DNA of 64,000 nt from Anagrus nilaparvatae. Its lineage: Eukaryota > Arthropoda > Insecta > Hymenoptera > Mymaridae. Of this stretch, positions 1 to 11,439 are shown piece by piece. The translations under genes and the position numbers were made by a program. Location: positions 886,501 to 950,500 of the forward strand of contig JAKSXM010000237.1 of assembly GCA_022575985.1 (NCBI GenBank). Direction: 5' to 3'. The number at the start of each line of letters is the position of its first letter. The stretch's first letter is position 1. The notes beneath the pieces were generated by a model that saw nothing but the letters and a program-made list of their open reading frames with translations, was not told the DNA's origin and searched no databases.

Positions 1-402
1 TCTAAGGAATGACTTGGTTTCTTTCGTATTCTTCAAGAATAATCTATCGATGGCATTAATGTGTTTGCTATTATTATTAAGGTAGTGATTGATGTTGGCG
101 ATGGTACTATGACGAAAGTCATCTTTAATTTCCTTAGGAAAGTCATAAGTACCTAAGAGATTTTCAATATTCTTGATGGTCTCAATTGCATTTTTGTTGT
201 TAAGACTTGTTCTTGTTGAAAATTTTTGGCCTAACGAAACAGTGTCTACCACATTTTTGGGAATGTCAGTATTAGTTAAATTAATGAACCAAATATTGTT
301 GTTGTTGTTGTCATCGATGGTATTACTGTGTCTGTTGTCAGAGTTAATGATATTATTTGATTTTTTTGGAAATTTGTTTAGTTTTTTATTTAATGCATTC
401 AT
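1..402 (-). CDS. N-terminal part of a Penelope-like retroelement ORF, running off the left edge
   Basis: The complement of this segment is open for 134 codons from an ATG at 402 to the window edge. The N-terminal 50 residues are Asn/Lys-rich. They are followed by segments such as WFINLTNTDIPKNV, SLGQKF, AIETIKNIE and FPKEIKDDFR. These resemble the region just before the reverse-transcriptase domain of Penelope-like elements, where an N-L-[ST] motif, an SLG-x-KF motif and an IKNIE helix are usual. Penelope-like elements encode an RT and usually a GIY-YIG endonuclease; neither is inside the window here. The start codon is chosen because the frame is open only a little further and the ATG lies in a block shared with repeat copies at 44.3 kb. 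The unbroken frame suggests a younger copy than the one at 33.5 kb. Family assignment is by recognition, not by search. Confidence 0.6.
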   Translation of the reverse strand, partial: MNALNKKLNKFPKKSNNIINSDNRHSNTIDDNNNNNIWFINLTNTDIPKNVVDTVSLGQKFSTRTSLNNKNAIETIKNIENLLGTYDFPKEIKDDFRHSTIANINHYLNNNSKHINAIDRLFLKNTKETKSFLR

Positions 403-439
403 TGAAGAGAAATAGCAAAAAAACTATTTAGAACTATTT

Positions 440-3400
440 TATTTTTTTTTTTTTTTTTTTTTTTTTATTTTCTTATAACTAGGACTGCCGACATCTGAAA
501 AAAATTTTTTCTTATTTCCTCATAACTGGGACTGTCGACATCCAAATTATTTTTTTTTTATTTTTTAGACTTCAAATATTTTTATGTAATGTTAACATTG
601 AAATATTTTTTTATAATATCGATATCAAATTCCTTATTCGATGAAATTTTTTGAATTTTTTCATATATTATTTTTTAAAAATAAATTTCAACATTAACAT
701 TGCATAAAAATATTTGAAATCTCAATTTTTATATATAACAGAGCGTTATTCAAAAAAATTTAGAATGACGTATAGTTTCTGCCAAAATCAATAAAAATAT
801 TTTATTGTTAACATTGCATAAAAATATTTGAAATTCCAGCATTTGTATAAAGCATGACACTATTATAAAAAAATGTAAAATGACGTATAGTTTCTGCTAA
901 AGTCAATAATAATATTTCAATGCAATCATTGCATAAAAATATTTGAAATCCCAACTGTTCTATAAAACAGGACACTATTAAAAAAAAATGTAGAATGACG
1001 TATAATTTTTGCTAAAGTCAATAAAAATATTTCGATGCAATCATTGCATAAAAATATTTGAAATTCCAACTTTTGTATAAAACAGTACAACATTATTAGA
1101 AAAAATTTAGAATGAGATATATTTTCTGCTGACATCAATAAAATTATTTCAAAGAGAAACGTAGAGAAACTAAAATAATTGAATTCAAAAGTTCATTTAA
1201 CCCAATACTTTAACCCAAAAATTTTTTTTATTTTCTCATAACTAGAACTGCCGACATCCAAATTATTTTTTTAAATATTTTTTCATAACTAGAACTACGG
1301 ACATCTAAAATATTTTTTTAAATTTATTTTTTCATAACTAGGACTGCCGACATCCAAATGATTATTAGAAAAAAATTTTAAATGATGTACATTTTCAGCT
1401 AAAATCAAAAAAAAAAATTAAATGCTATCATTGCATAAAAATATTTATAATTACAAATTTTGTATAAAACAGGAGATTATTAAAAAAAATTTAGAATGGC
1501 GTATAATTTCTACTAAAATCAAAAAAAAAATTTAAACTGCTAAATTAATTACTAATATTTCAATACAATTGAAATTACAACTGTTCTAAAAAACAGGCTA
1601 TTATTTGAAAAAATTGAAAACGGGGTACATTTTGCTAAATTTAAGACATATATTTCAATGCTATCATTGCATAAAAATATTTGAGATTACAAGATTTCTA
1701 TAAAACCGGTCATTATTCGAAAACATTTAAGTTGTGTATATTTTTCTAAATTCAATACTAATAATTTAATGCTAATATTGCATAAAAAGAATTGAAATTA
1801 CAAAATTTCTATAAAACAGGATTGTTTTAGAAAAAAAAATTAAAGTGAAGTATAGTTTCTGCTACATTCAATACTATTTTTTCAATGAATAAACCCAATA
1901 ACTCAATAAATCGGACTCTAAGTCTTTTTTTTGCTATTTCTTTTTAATGAATACATTAAATAAAAAACAAAAAAAAAAAGCGGCTTTAGAAATGCGTTTA
2001 ATAAAAACAAAGCATTTTGGTTTTTATATTTTAATACAAACCATTTTAAGATATGAAGTGATGAAAATGACCAATTTTTGAGTTTTTAAATTTTGTACTT
2101 CTTAGCTTTAAACAGTTGTAACTCTGTGCCGTGAGCAAAAATTAAAAAAGATAGCATTTTTTCCAAGGAGTAATTTGCCCCGAAACTCTTTTATTTTATA
2201 TATGAAATGACTCAAAAATTTGAATATGAAATAATATAGACATCGGCAGTCCTAAGAATAATAAAAAAAAACAAAAATTTTAAGAATTTAACTGTATAGT
2301 AAAATTCATATTGTCGGTTTACAATATGAAAAAACTACAAAAATTTCAATCTATATTGTCGGCTATTTGATATATGAAAAAACTCAAAAATTTTCACTAT
2401 GAAATAAAATAGTTATCGGCAGTCTTAAGAATAAAAAAAATAAAAATTTTTTTAATTTAGCTGTATAGTAAAATTCATATTAGCTGTTTACAATATGAAA
2501 AAACTACAAAAATTTGAATCTATATTTCTGGCTATTTTGTATATGAAAAATTAAAAAAATTTCACGATGTAATAATATAGATATCGGCAGTCCTAAGAAT
2601 GAAAAAAAAATTAGAAATATTTAACTGTATAGTAAAATTCATATTGGCGGTATACAATATGAAAAAACTAAAAAATTTACCATGTATATTGTCGGCTATT
2701 TATATATGAAAAAACTAAAAAAATTTCATTATGAAATAAGATAGGTATCGGCAGTCCTAAGAATAAAAAAAACAAAAATTTTAAAAATTTAATTGTATAG
2801 TAAAGTTCATATTAGCTGTTTACAATATGAAAATACTACAAAAATTTACTTGCATGGATAAATTGAGGTATTACATCCAAATTAAAAAAAAAAAAAAAAT
2901 ACCTGGAGATTTTTTGGTGAAAAAAATTTTATAAAAAAAATAGGTCTTAATGTCATACTGGTTGTAAAATATCACCGGTGACAGTGCTACATACATACAT
3001 ACATTCATACACTCATACACACACATACATAATTTTTTTAAAAACTGGTTTTTTAGAATCCTGAGGTCTCAAAACGTGCGTATATGTCAAAAAATCCGAA
3101 ATTAAAATTTCACCTAAAACAATGGGTCCTCTATGAGGAACCAAAATCATAAATATTTCACTCTAGAGTAAAAATTATATTGATTCTCTGCAATATAAAA
3201 AAACAGCAAAAATTTCAATCTATAATGTTAGTTGTTTTATATATGAAAAAACTCAAAAATTTCACCATATAATAGAGTATAATAGATATCGGCTGTCCTA
3301 TTTATGAAAACATTATAAAAATTATAAAAGTTTATAAAAAATATTATAAAAGTTTCACTCGATAGTAAAATTCATATTGATTGTCTACAAAATCAGTTGT

Positions 3401-3625
3401 GATGAATATGAAAATAGAAAATATTTAAATATTAATTATCTACAATATGAAAAAAACTGCTAATTTTGTTAAAAAAACTGCATATCACTATATTTTTTTT
3501 CAATTATTATTTATTATCAATAATTATTTATGTTATAAAATATACCTCATTAGTTATAAATATTTATAAATAATCATGTAACTTTTTCTTAATATGAATT
3601 ATAAATTTTTTTTGTTAATTTTGAA
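440..3625 (+). repeat. Satellite-like array of the foldback family, copy 1 (plus orientation)
   Basis: Three kinds of tandem unit follow each other. Short units carry the word ACTGCCGACATC (about 460-560 and 1230-1370). Units of about 115-120 bp carry TGCATAAAAATATTTGAAAT and a word like TAAAACAGGACACTATT (about 600-1880). Units of about 170 bp carry ATCGGCAGTCCTAAGAAT and CATATTGGCTGTTTACAATA (about 2200-2870, with relatives at 3170-3460). Between them, at about 1900-2200, lies a conserved core containing AGCTTTAAACAGTTGTAACT. The same order recurs inverted at 37.7-41.9 kb and direct at 46.8-49.4 kb. The copy is truncated at about 3625, where another duplication begins. Confidence 0.85.
2990..3031 (+). 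repeat. CATA/CACA-rich microsatellite inside the array
   Basis: Runs of ACATACATACAT followed by ACACACATAC. The same microsatellite is found inverted at about 38734-38768, at the matching position of the inverted array copy. It therefore belongs to the element and is not an independent expansion. Confidence 0.85.
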
Positions 3626-3640
3626 ATAAAAATGAAATAA

Positions 3641-4364
3641 AAATTTACTTAGCTTAGGCCATATAATTTTATCTCACAACATTTATGGCCCAAAAGTTAT
3701 AATATATTTATTAGGAATTAATATTTTTGCTTAAATAAAATTTTACTTAGCTTAGGCCATAAAATTTCATCTCACAACATTTATGGGCCGAAAGTTGAAT
3801 TCTATGTAAAAAGTAGATCCATTAGGAATATTGTAAGGAAATCCAATAAATTTTAATCGTAAAAACCTTATTTTCTGGACTTAAAATCTTCAAATTCAGA
3901 TGAGCTTGTGATTAGGAAACAACAAGACTTAACTTAGTTTTAATTATACTTTAATTTATTAAAGTTTTAAAAACATTATTAATTTAATCAGTATCAGTAT
4001 TTTGAAATATACATTTGCTTAAATTAAATTTTTACTTAGCTTAGGCCATATAATTTCATCTCACAACATTAGTGGCCCAACAGTTATAATATATTAGGAA
4101 TTTATAATTTTGCTTAAATTAAATTTTTACTTAGCTTAGGCCATAAAATTTCATCTCACAACATTTATGGGCCGAAAGTTGAATTATATGTAAAAAGTAG
4201 ATCCATTAGGAATATTGTAAGGAAATCAAATAAATTTTAATCTTAAAAACCTTATTTTCTGGACTCAAAAACTTCAAATTCAGATGAGCTTGTGATTAGG
4301 AAACAATAAGACTTAACTTAGTTTTAATTATACTTTAATTTATTAAAGTTTTAAAAACATTATT
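3641..4364 (+). repeat. Direct duplication of a ~340-bp segment
   Basis: Segments 3641-3980 and 4026-4364 are nearly identical and in the same orientation, separated by about 45 bp. Each copy itself holds two versions of the word ACTTAGCTTAGGCCAT followed by CATCTCACAACATT. No ORF is present. The unit is not recognised. Confidence 0.85.
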
Positions 4365-5204
4365 TTGGATATACCCATCCTCCAAACATAATAGTAATAC
4401 CTTTGCCCTCCCCTAATTTTATTCTTGAGAGCTTATAAACTCGCACGAGGGGTGCTCATATCTGTCTGAGGAAATAATTAATATTTGTCTTTTTTTTATA
4501 TTGTTTTAAAATTTAATATAAACCTCTTTGATTCAAGTATTTAAATACGTATTTTAAAATGTATTTGAATACGTGTGGGAGAATTTAGAAAAAATATGCA
4601 TGTCGTTTCTTTTTTTCCAGAGAAAAAGTTATATTGAAAAAATTTATTATAATTTATTTTCACCCCGAATTTCATCCTGCTTTCTACCATAAAAATTTTA
4701 TCTTATAATGCAATATTTTCAATACCATTTTTGCCAGAGAGTTAATTTATATTTTAAATAAATGAATTTTTTTATGATAAAAATCTTAATAAACAATAAA
4801 AGCTTTTTTTTAAATAAATAATTTTTCATTCAGAAATACACAAGAAAAACATGTTTGAAATCAAATTTTTTTTTTATATATTTATAATTATATACAAATT
4901 ATTTAAGATGTAACCCATGGGTTAAGTATTCTATGGTAATAAGCTAAAAATAATTAGGGAATTAAAAAATGTGAAAAATGTCTATACTGAAATTTTCTTT
5001 CACGTTCAAACGATTGCAAATAACGAAAAATTAAGATTTTAAAGTGCTGCTATTCTGTAAAGATTAAGAAGTATAGTATTTTTTTAACTAGTTATTATAG
5101 CAGAAATAATATCTGCCTGTAAATTATAATTATATGGTTTTGCAACTTAAAAATCTTTTTGAAATAGCAAAAAATCAAAGAAGCATACAAATAAAGAAAA
5201 ATTT
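4365..5204. other. AT-rich stretch without a recognisable gene
   Basis: Both strands were read and no convincing coding sequence or terminal repeat was seen. A short GC-richer patch (around 4430-4470, containing CTCGCACGAGGGGTGCTC) stands out but matches nothing else in the window. Confidence 0.5.
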
Positions 5205-6672
5205 CTGGAATTCAAAAGGAATTAGCTATTGCACCAAATGTTTCTTGTCTGCCTTTGATACTTATTACTTGTTTGGCTGAAATTAATGAGTTTTTAAACT
5301 GCAGGACATTCATCGTAAGAATGAACAGTACTCCAGCAATGGATTTCTTGATACTTAAGTAATACATGAGAATGTAAATATAAAGCCGAACTAAATTATA
5401 TGTTTGAAAGCCTGAATTAAAAACTCAAACCTAAAAGAAAAAATTTTTCATTTATTTATTTATTTTTTTTATGTACTTTTTTCTGCTATAACTGACAGAT
5501 GCATGCTAGACATATAAAAAAAAGAGATGGTTATTTCATTATATATTTAAAGAAAATAAATAAATAAATTATGAATTTTTGTCTTTTAAGTTTTTAGTTT
5601 GTAATTAAAGCATTCAAAAATATAATTCAGTTAAGCTTTATATTTACATTCTCATGTGTTACTTAAGTATCAAGAAGCCCATGACTCGTATAGTATTTGT
5701 TCTTCTGATCAATGTTCTGGAGTTCAAAAGGAGTTAGCTATTACACCAAATGTTTCTTGTCTGTCTCGCAGATACTTATTACTTGTTTTGCTGCAATTAA
5801 TGAGTTTTTAAACTGCAGAACATTCATCGTAATAAAAAAACTGTTCCATCAATGGATTTCTTTAATACTTAAGTAATACATGAGACTATAAATAAAAGCC
5901 GAACTGAATTATATGTTTGAAAGCCTGAATTAAAAACTCAAACCTAAAAGAAAAAAATTGTTAATTTATTTTTTTATTTTTTTATGTGCCTTTTTTGCTA
6001 TAACTGGCAGATGCATGCTAGACGTATAAAAAAAAAAGAGATGGTTCTTTCATTATTTAAAGAAAATAAATAAATAAATTAAGAATTTTTGTCTTTTAAG
6101 TTTTTAGTTTGTAATTAAAGCATTCAAAAATATAATTCAGTTCAGCTTTATATTTACATTCTCATGTATTACTTAAGTATCAGGAAGTCCATGACCCATG
6201 TAGTGTTTGTTCTTACCATCAATGTTTTGGAGTTCAAAAGAAATTAGCTATTGCACCAAATGTTTCTTGTCTGCCTTAGATACTTATTACTTGTTTGGCT
6301 GAAATTAATGAGTTTTTAAACTGCAGAACATTTATCGTAAGAATGAACTTGCTCCAGCAATGGATTGATTTCTTGGTACTTTAGTAAGTAATACTTGAGA
6401 ATGTAAATATAAAGCCGAACTGAATTATACCTTCGAAACCCTGAATTAAAAACTCAAACCTAAAAGAAAAAAACTTTTCATTTATTTATTTATTTTTTTA
6501 TGAGCCTTCAGAAGAAATTAGCTATTACACCATATGTTTCTTGTCTGTCTCAGATACTTATTACTTGTTTTGCTGCAATTAATGAGTTTTTAAACTACAG
6601 AACATTCATCGTAAAAATAAACACTGCTCCAGCATGGGTAACTTGATACTTATAAGTAATACATGAGTCTAT
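5205..6672 (+). repeat. Tandem array of a ~510-bp unit that contains its own inverted segment
   Basis: The word GAATTAGCTATTGCACCAAA and its variants begin units near 5205, 5717, 6227 and a partial one near 6509. Within each unit a segment of about 100 bp (for example 5340-5440, with GATACTTAAGTAATACATGA) reappears inverted (5590-5685). The array therefore alternates direct and inverted blocks. The right end is truncated. No ORF is present. Confidence 0.85.
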
Positions 6673-6699
6673 AAATATATAAATATGGTCATCTTGGTA

Positions 6700-6887
6700 T
6701 TTTATTAATTTCCATTAATTTTTTTCATGAGCTTTGCAAATATTTATCACTGTTTATTAATTAAATATGAATATTCAACAAGCAAGCACAAATTTTATTA
6801 ATTTCCATTAATTGTCTTTCATGAGCTTTGCAAATATTTATCACTTTTTATTAATTAAATGTGAATATTCAACAAGCATGCACAAAT
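6700..6887 (+). repeat. Two tandem copies of a ~93-bp unit
   Basis: The unit TTTATTAATTTCCATTAATT through CAACAAGCAAGCACAAA occurs at 6700-6792 and again at 6793-6887 with few differences. This is a simple recent duplication next to the 510-bp array. Confidence 0.9.
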
Positions 6888-6976
6888 AAACAGTTAGGTA
6901 AGTTAGGTTTATTTTTTAATTAATCTTTGATAAAAATTGTTTTTATTAGGTTATATTATATATAGAGATATCTTGT

Positions 6977-6999
6977 ACCGGGCGAGAGCAGACGCTATA
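6977..6999 (-). repeat. Extra copy of the Helentron-like 5' motif just beyond the 3' end
   Basis: The word ACCGGGCGAGAGCAGACG, preceded by a TATCTTG(T/C) string, is at 6977-6999 and again at 7661-7683, so it flanks copy A on both sides. It most simply marks the 5' end of a second, head-to-tail and mostly deleted copy. Confidence 0.65.
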
Positions 7000-7054
7000 T
7001 ATATAAAAATAATATGCGCATTTAATAAATAAATAAAATATATTTATAAATTTA

Positions 7055-7690
7055 CTAGGGGGCTCCGCCCCCTGCGCGCTTCGCGCGCCAACCCCCGTTG
7101 AGTGATTGAAAAAGTGGGTTAGTCATGAGAACAAAAAATGTAAAATTTTAAATACAATTTTAATAATTACTTTCAATTAAAAATATTGATTATATTGTTT
7201 TTCTTTTATTTTAAAATTCGTTAATAGGTTTATAATTAATTGATTTATCGGCTTAAAAATAAAAAAAAATAAAATCACTTAGACCCACAAGAGCTGGTTT
7301 TGCCCAGTAGTATCTTATTGGCCCGAAAGTATCAAATTAGCCCAAAATTGTCAATAAATAAGAAAATGGAAATGATGCAGATTGGCCCAAAAGTGTCAGA
7401 GTGGCCCAAAAGTGTCAGACTGGCCCAAAAGTACCATATTGCGTGGCCCAAAAGTGTCAGAATGGCCCAAAAGTACCATATTGTGTGGCCCAAAAGTGTC
7501 AGACTGGCCCAAAAGTACCATATTGCGTGGCCCAAAAGTGTCAGACTGGCCCAAAAGTACCATATTGTGTGGCCCAAAAGTGTCAGATGGCCCAAAGGTG
7601 CCATTCGACAGCGGCGGCAGCGGTTATAACTTTATAATATATAGAGATAAAATATCTTGCACCGGGCGAGAGCAGACGCTATACTCTACA
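7055..7690 (-). mobile_element. Helentron/HINE-like non-autonomous element, copy A
   Basis: Read on the minus strand, the element ends with two compact GC hairpins (GCGCGC-GAA-GCGCGC and GGGGGC-GGA-GCCCCC at 7058-7088) followed at once by CTAG (7055-7058). That is the layout of Helitron/Helentron 3' ends. The interior holds a minisatellite (7382-7600), a GCC-rich spacer (7611-7623) and the conserved string TTATAACTTTATAATATATA (7624-7643). Copy B at 51.5-52.4 kb has the same parts in the same order. Non-autonomous Helentrons with internal minisatellites (DINE/HINE type) are known from insects. No Rep-helicase is present. The 5' boundary is uncertain and was placed after the CGGGCGAGAGCAGACG motif. 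Confidence 0.6.
7382..7600 (+). repeat. Minisatellite of ~42-bp dimers inside Helentron-like copy A
   Basis: A 19-bp half (TGGCCCAAAAGTGTCAGAC) alternates with a 23-bp half (TGGCCCAAAAGTACCATATT plus 3 bp) for about four and a half dimers. The 42-bp period is a multiple of three, so all forward frames stay open; the resulting WPKSVR-type ORFs are artefacts. Confidence 0.92.
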
Positions 7691-9240
7691 GAGATCTATG
7701 TTTATTATACTAAATAAATGGTATAATATACTTTATGCATACTCTTACTCTATACACCTTTGTATACTCCTTTTTTATATATACATACCAGTGTTGAAAA
7801 ACACATATAATCGTAGTTCGATAATCGAACTCGATTGACTTGGAGCTCTTGAAGGTCATCAAAATTAGAGAGAGAAACCTCAATTTCGTGTATATTAGTG
7901 CTTCTAAGTTTAGTAACTTAACTTAGTCGCGCACCCTATTGGGTGCCGTAATTAAAAATGGTGTGTTAAATACTTTGACTACAAAAAGTTTGTGTGGAAC
8001 TTTTCAGTACAACGATTTTTGGTATATTATGATTCTGCAAAACTTTTTTGTGTAGAATTATTGATTTGTCGAATAACACTTATGAGGTTAGATCCCTTGC
8101 CGATTTTTTAAAGCAACACTAACAGAAGTACATGCAACACAGGGGGGGGGGCGGATCCCCTATCACCTATGCTAGTATATATATATATATATGGGTGTAT
8201 CCATTACTTTTCATACAAAAGTGGGCGCACGCATGTCACCTATTGGGCTCAAATTTTTAGATTATGTTTGGGGTTATAAAAAACTCACCTAGCCAAATTT
8301 TTAGCCCTCTAGAACAATATGAGGCCAAGTTATGGCCTCCAAAAGGTCCAAAAAATGACCTATTTTAGCCTATATTCAAAATTTCGCCATTCCCTTATTT
8401 TTCAGTCAAATTACCTCCGGTTGGTCGCATTTTTTTGGTATAAGCTTCAGAATTTACCAAAAAAATTTATAGACACTTTTATTACGTAGATTTTATTTGG
8501 CGATAAAAAATGTTAGATGACTGAAACGAAAAAAAACAGGAATTTCAAATTGGTGCTAAATCTGGAAATCTGTATATAATTACTTCCGGTTAGTCGAAAA
8601 ATTTTGTACTACTCAAGATCTTTCGAATGCGACCTACAAAATTAAAAACGGCTTATTTTATCCGGAGTAATGCGTATTTTAGTTTGGTCGTTTTTCGGAA
8701 ATTTTGATTTTTTTGCGTTTTCAAATTACTATAACTTTTTTCTATCATAACCAAAACGGCTACAAATTTCAGAGAATATTCTTCAAACATTAATAAATAA
8801 TCTTTGTAATTTTGGTGGATGATATTGGCTTCTATCCGTTTTTATACATTCCCAAAAAAGCCTTATTCTTCATTTATTTTGTGTATTAAAGTGGACCTAT
8901 TTTTGGACTTTGTGGAAAAACTTTGCTCCCCGGGTTTTTTTGTGAAGTTTTGGTCATAAAAAGTTCCCAGTTCCAAGGATTTTGCTTTTGCGTTGCAAAA
9001 ACACGTGCTTGTAAGCACCTCAATTTTCCCATTTAAATAACATAGGAATTTTGACTTTTCAGCTTTCTAATTTTTTACAAAGCTTGCAGAATGTTTTGAA
9101 AAGCTACTAATCGATGGAAAGTACTATTTAAATATATAAAAAATGATGCCCAACCTCAAGTAGCCAAAAAAAATATTTTTAAACGATTTTATCGGTAATA
9201 AACGAAAAAAAAGTACTCCATTTAAATTACATGAAGCCAA
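7691..9240. other. Unassigned sequence, probably decayed repeat DNA
   Basis: No ORF or terminal repeat could be supported. From about 8210 the text (for example AAATTTTTAGCCCTCTAGAA and GAGGCCAAGTTATGGCC) resembles the non-coding arms of the foldbacks elsewhere in this window, but no inverted partner lies nearby. It could be one arm of a broken foldback. A G run of 10 (about 8141-8150) and a TA repeat (8173-8190) lie at its left edge. Confidence 0.4.
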
Positions 9241-11439
9241 AATTTCTAACATAATATTTATATAATTACATACATATTATTTATAACATATTATTCTAAT
9301 AAGTTATTTAGAAACTTTCTTTTGGTATCCCAGTATTCAATGCAGTAAAAAAAATAAATTAAAAATTAACTTTAAATATAAAAATAAAATTAGCTTTGTG
9401 GATGAAAGGTCACAATTTTATAATTTTTTTATGGATAGATTAAGCCTCTTTTTATTATAAATATTTACCAATTAACACGTGAATAAGTCCAAAAGCTTTA
9501 ACCCTGTTTGAATTTGTAAATCTTTTCAAGAATAGTTGCTTTTTTGAATGTAAAATCAGATTTTTGATTCAGGTTTCTGCAAACTTCATACAGCAGAGGG
9601 TTGAAAGTTATAATTTTTTTTTAAATATTAAAACAGTTTGAATACATTTTTATTAAGATAAATAAATTTATAAGATTGAAATATAACATAATTAAGATAA
9701 AATTATAACATAAAAAATAAAAAATTTTACTTTGAACATATTTATAATCAAGGAGTGTTAGTTAACGAAACTTGAAATTGGCGATAGTAAAACGGGGTTT
9801 AATATATCCATTTACAAAAAAAGAGTGATGAAATAGATTTTGAAGAATTTTTATTAAGGTAATAAATAATTTAAATTTAGAGAATTTGAATAAATTATTG
9901 AGTTTTGGTATTTAAAATAATTTAATTTTGGAATTGATCAGAGTAGATCGCAATATTTGGGACACTTAATTACAATATATTATTTTAGATTAGTTTGTTG
10001 TAATAAATAAATATTCCTGATTTTTCCATTTATTCCAACTGAAAAACAGGTTTTCTTAGTAGTGTCATATCTCAGAGACAATTGAAGCAAAAAGAACGAA
10101 TTAAAAATTTTCTAAACTTAGAATTTGAAGAATTATATAAGTCTATTTTGTTAAAAAAAAAGATGGTACTTACACAAAAAATGAGACCAATCAAAAAAAA
10201 ATTAGTAAATAAACAAAACTACAGCAATATTTTGAAAAGAGTAAAAAAGAGTTAAAATCCTATCATAAAATATAGTCCCGGTTTTTCTAAACTAAAAAAA
10301 GTATAATAATTCTTTTCATTTTCCAGCATATAGTACCCAATAGGTATTTCAGTATTTGGCGTCCCAAATGTGAGGATCTCCAATATTTATAATAATTTAA
10401 GATCTGGGACAGAAAAATTTGAGTTTAGTGACAAAGAATTTAGGAATTAAATTTAGGAAAGAATAATAACTTTTAATTGGGGAATGAAAAATTCTGGATT
10501 TAGAATCTTAGACAAATTTAACCGTATATACTTAGTTTCACTTAGGATTCAGTACTAAGAATAAAATGAAAGTTCATAATTATAAAAATTTGTTTATTTA
10601 AGTCAAGCATTAAAAAAAAAAATTCTGAATATTTTTCAGGTACAAGGGCATTGGAATAATTAGGGATCAAGTTATTTTTATTGAACCTCATAATAAAACA
10701 TTTTTGAAATATTCTCGTACGTACTTTGAGAAATAAGATTAGATTTTTAAAATAAAATTTAAGTTTTAGGGAAAAAGTATTTTGAATAAAAATTGGAATA
10801 GGTAGATACAAATAAATTTTTAAGAGTAATTCTACAATGGACTAAATACAAACGAACAATAAAACGCGTCCTTAGAGAATAAAAAACAAAACAAATTAAA
10901 TTCAATAATATTACAAGGTAAAATTTATAGTTATAAAGGTAAAAATTGGCAAAACTACTTGAGAATAACTAAAATGTCTGTATTTTTTATCAGTCAAAAA
11001 GTTACTTATTAATAAATATTTATCCTTAAAATTTATAAATGATTATGAAAAAAAATTTTGCTATCATTTTAGTAAAAATAACGATAATATAGGTCCGATC
11101 AGAAATCGAAGTAAAAATAATTTTAATAAAGAAATGAAAAGATTAATTTTGCCTTATTATAAGTATGCTCCAAATATTTTTCGGTAAATATGGCAAAAAG
11201 TAAATTAAAAAATATTGGGAAAATTGCGAAAATCAGGGAGTGGAAAATTTCTTGAAAAAATAAAATCCATACTGTTTAAATTTATCTTATATCGCGTGAG
11301 CCTTTTAAATTGGCTAACGCGTTTATTAAATACTGCTCTTAAAATTAATTTCACTAAAAAATTTAGGCAGTTCAAATTAAATTGTTATTATATTTTCTGC
11401 AACTCCCGTGAATTTATATTCAAATGAGAAATTATTTTT
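9241..11439. other. AT-rich DNA with nothing recognisable
   Basis: Stop codons are dense on both strands. I saw no domain, no long repeat and no terminal inverted repeat. The longest open stretches (about 70-89 codons) are AT-driven and show no protein-like composition. Confidence 0.5.

Noticed and set aside
600..1880. CRISPR-like regular repeats
   Set aside because: The units of about 120 bp are contiguous tandem repeats without unique spacers, in a eukaryotic repeat context.
6896..6912. TTAGG-like words that could suggest insect telomeric repeat
   Set aside because: Only two imperfect, non-contiguous occurrences; expected by chance.
7300..7717. Overlapping ORFs of 78-111 codons on both strands (WPKSVRLAQKYH-type repeats)
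   Set aside because: They follow from a 42-bp minisatellite whose period is divisible by three; no start context or domain.
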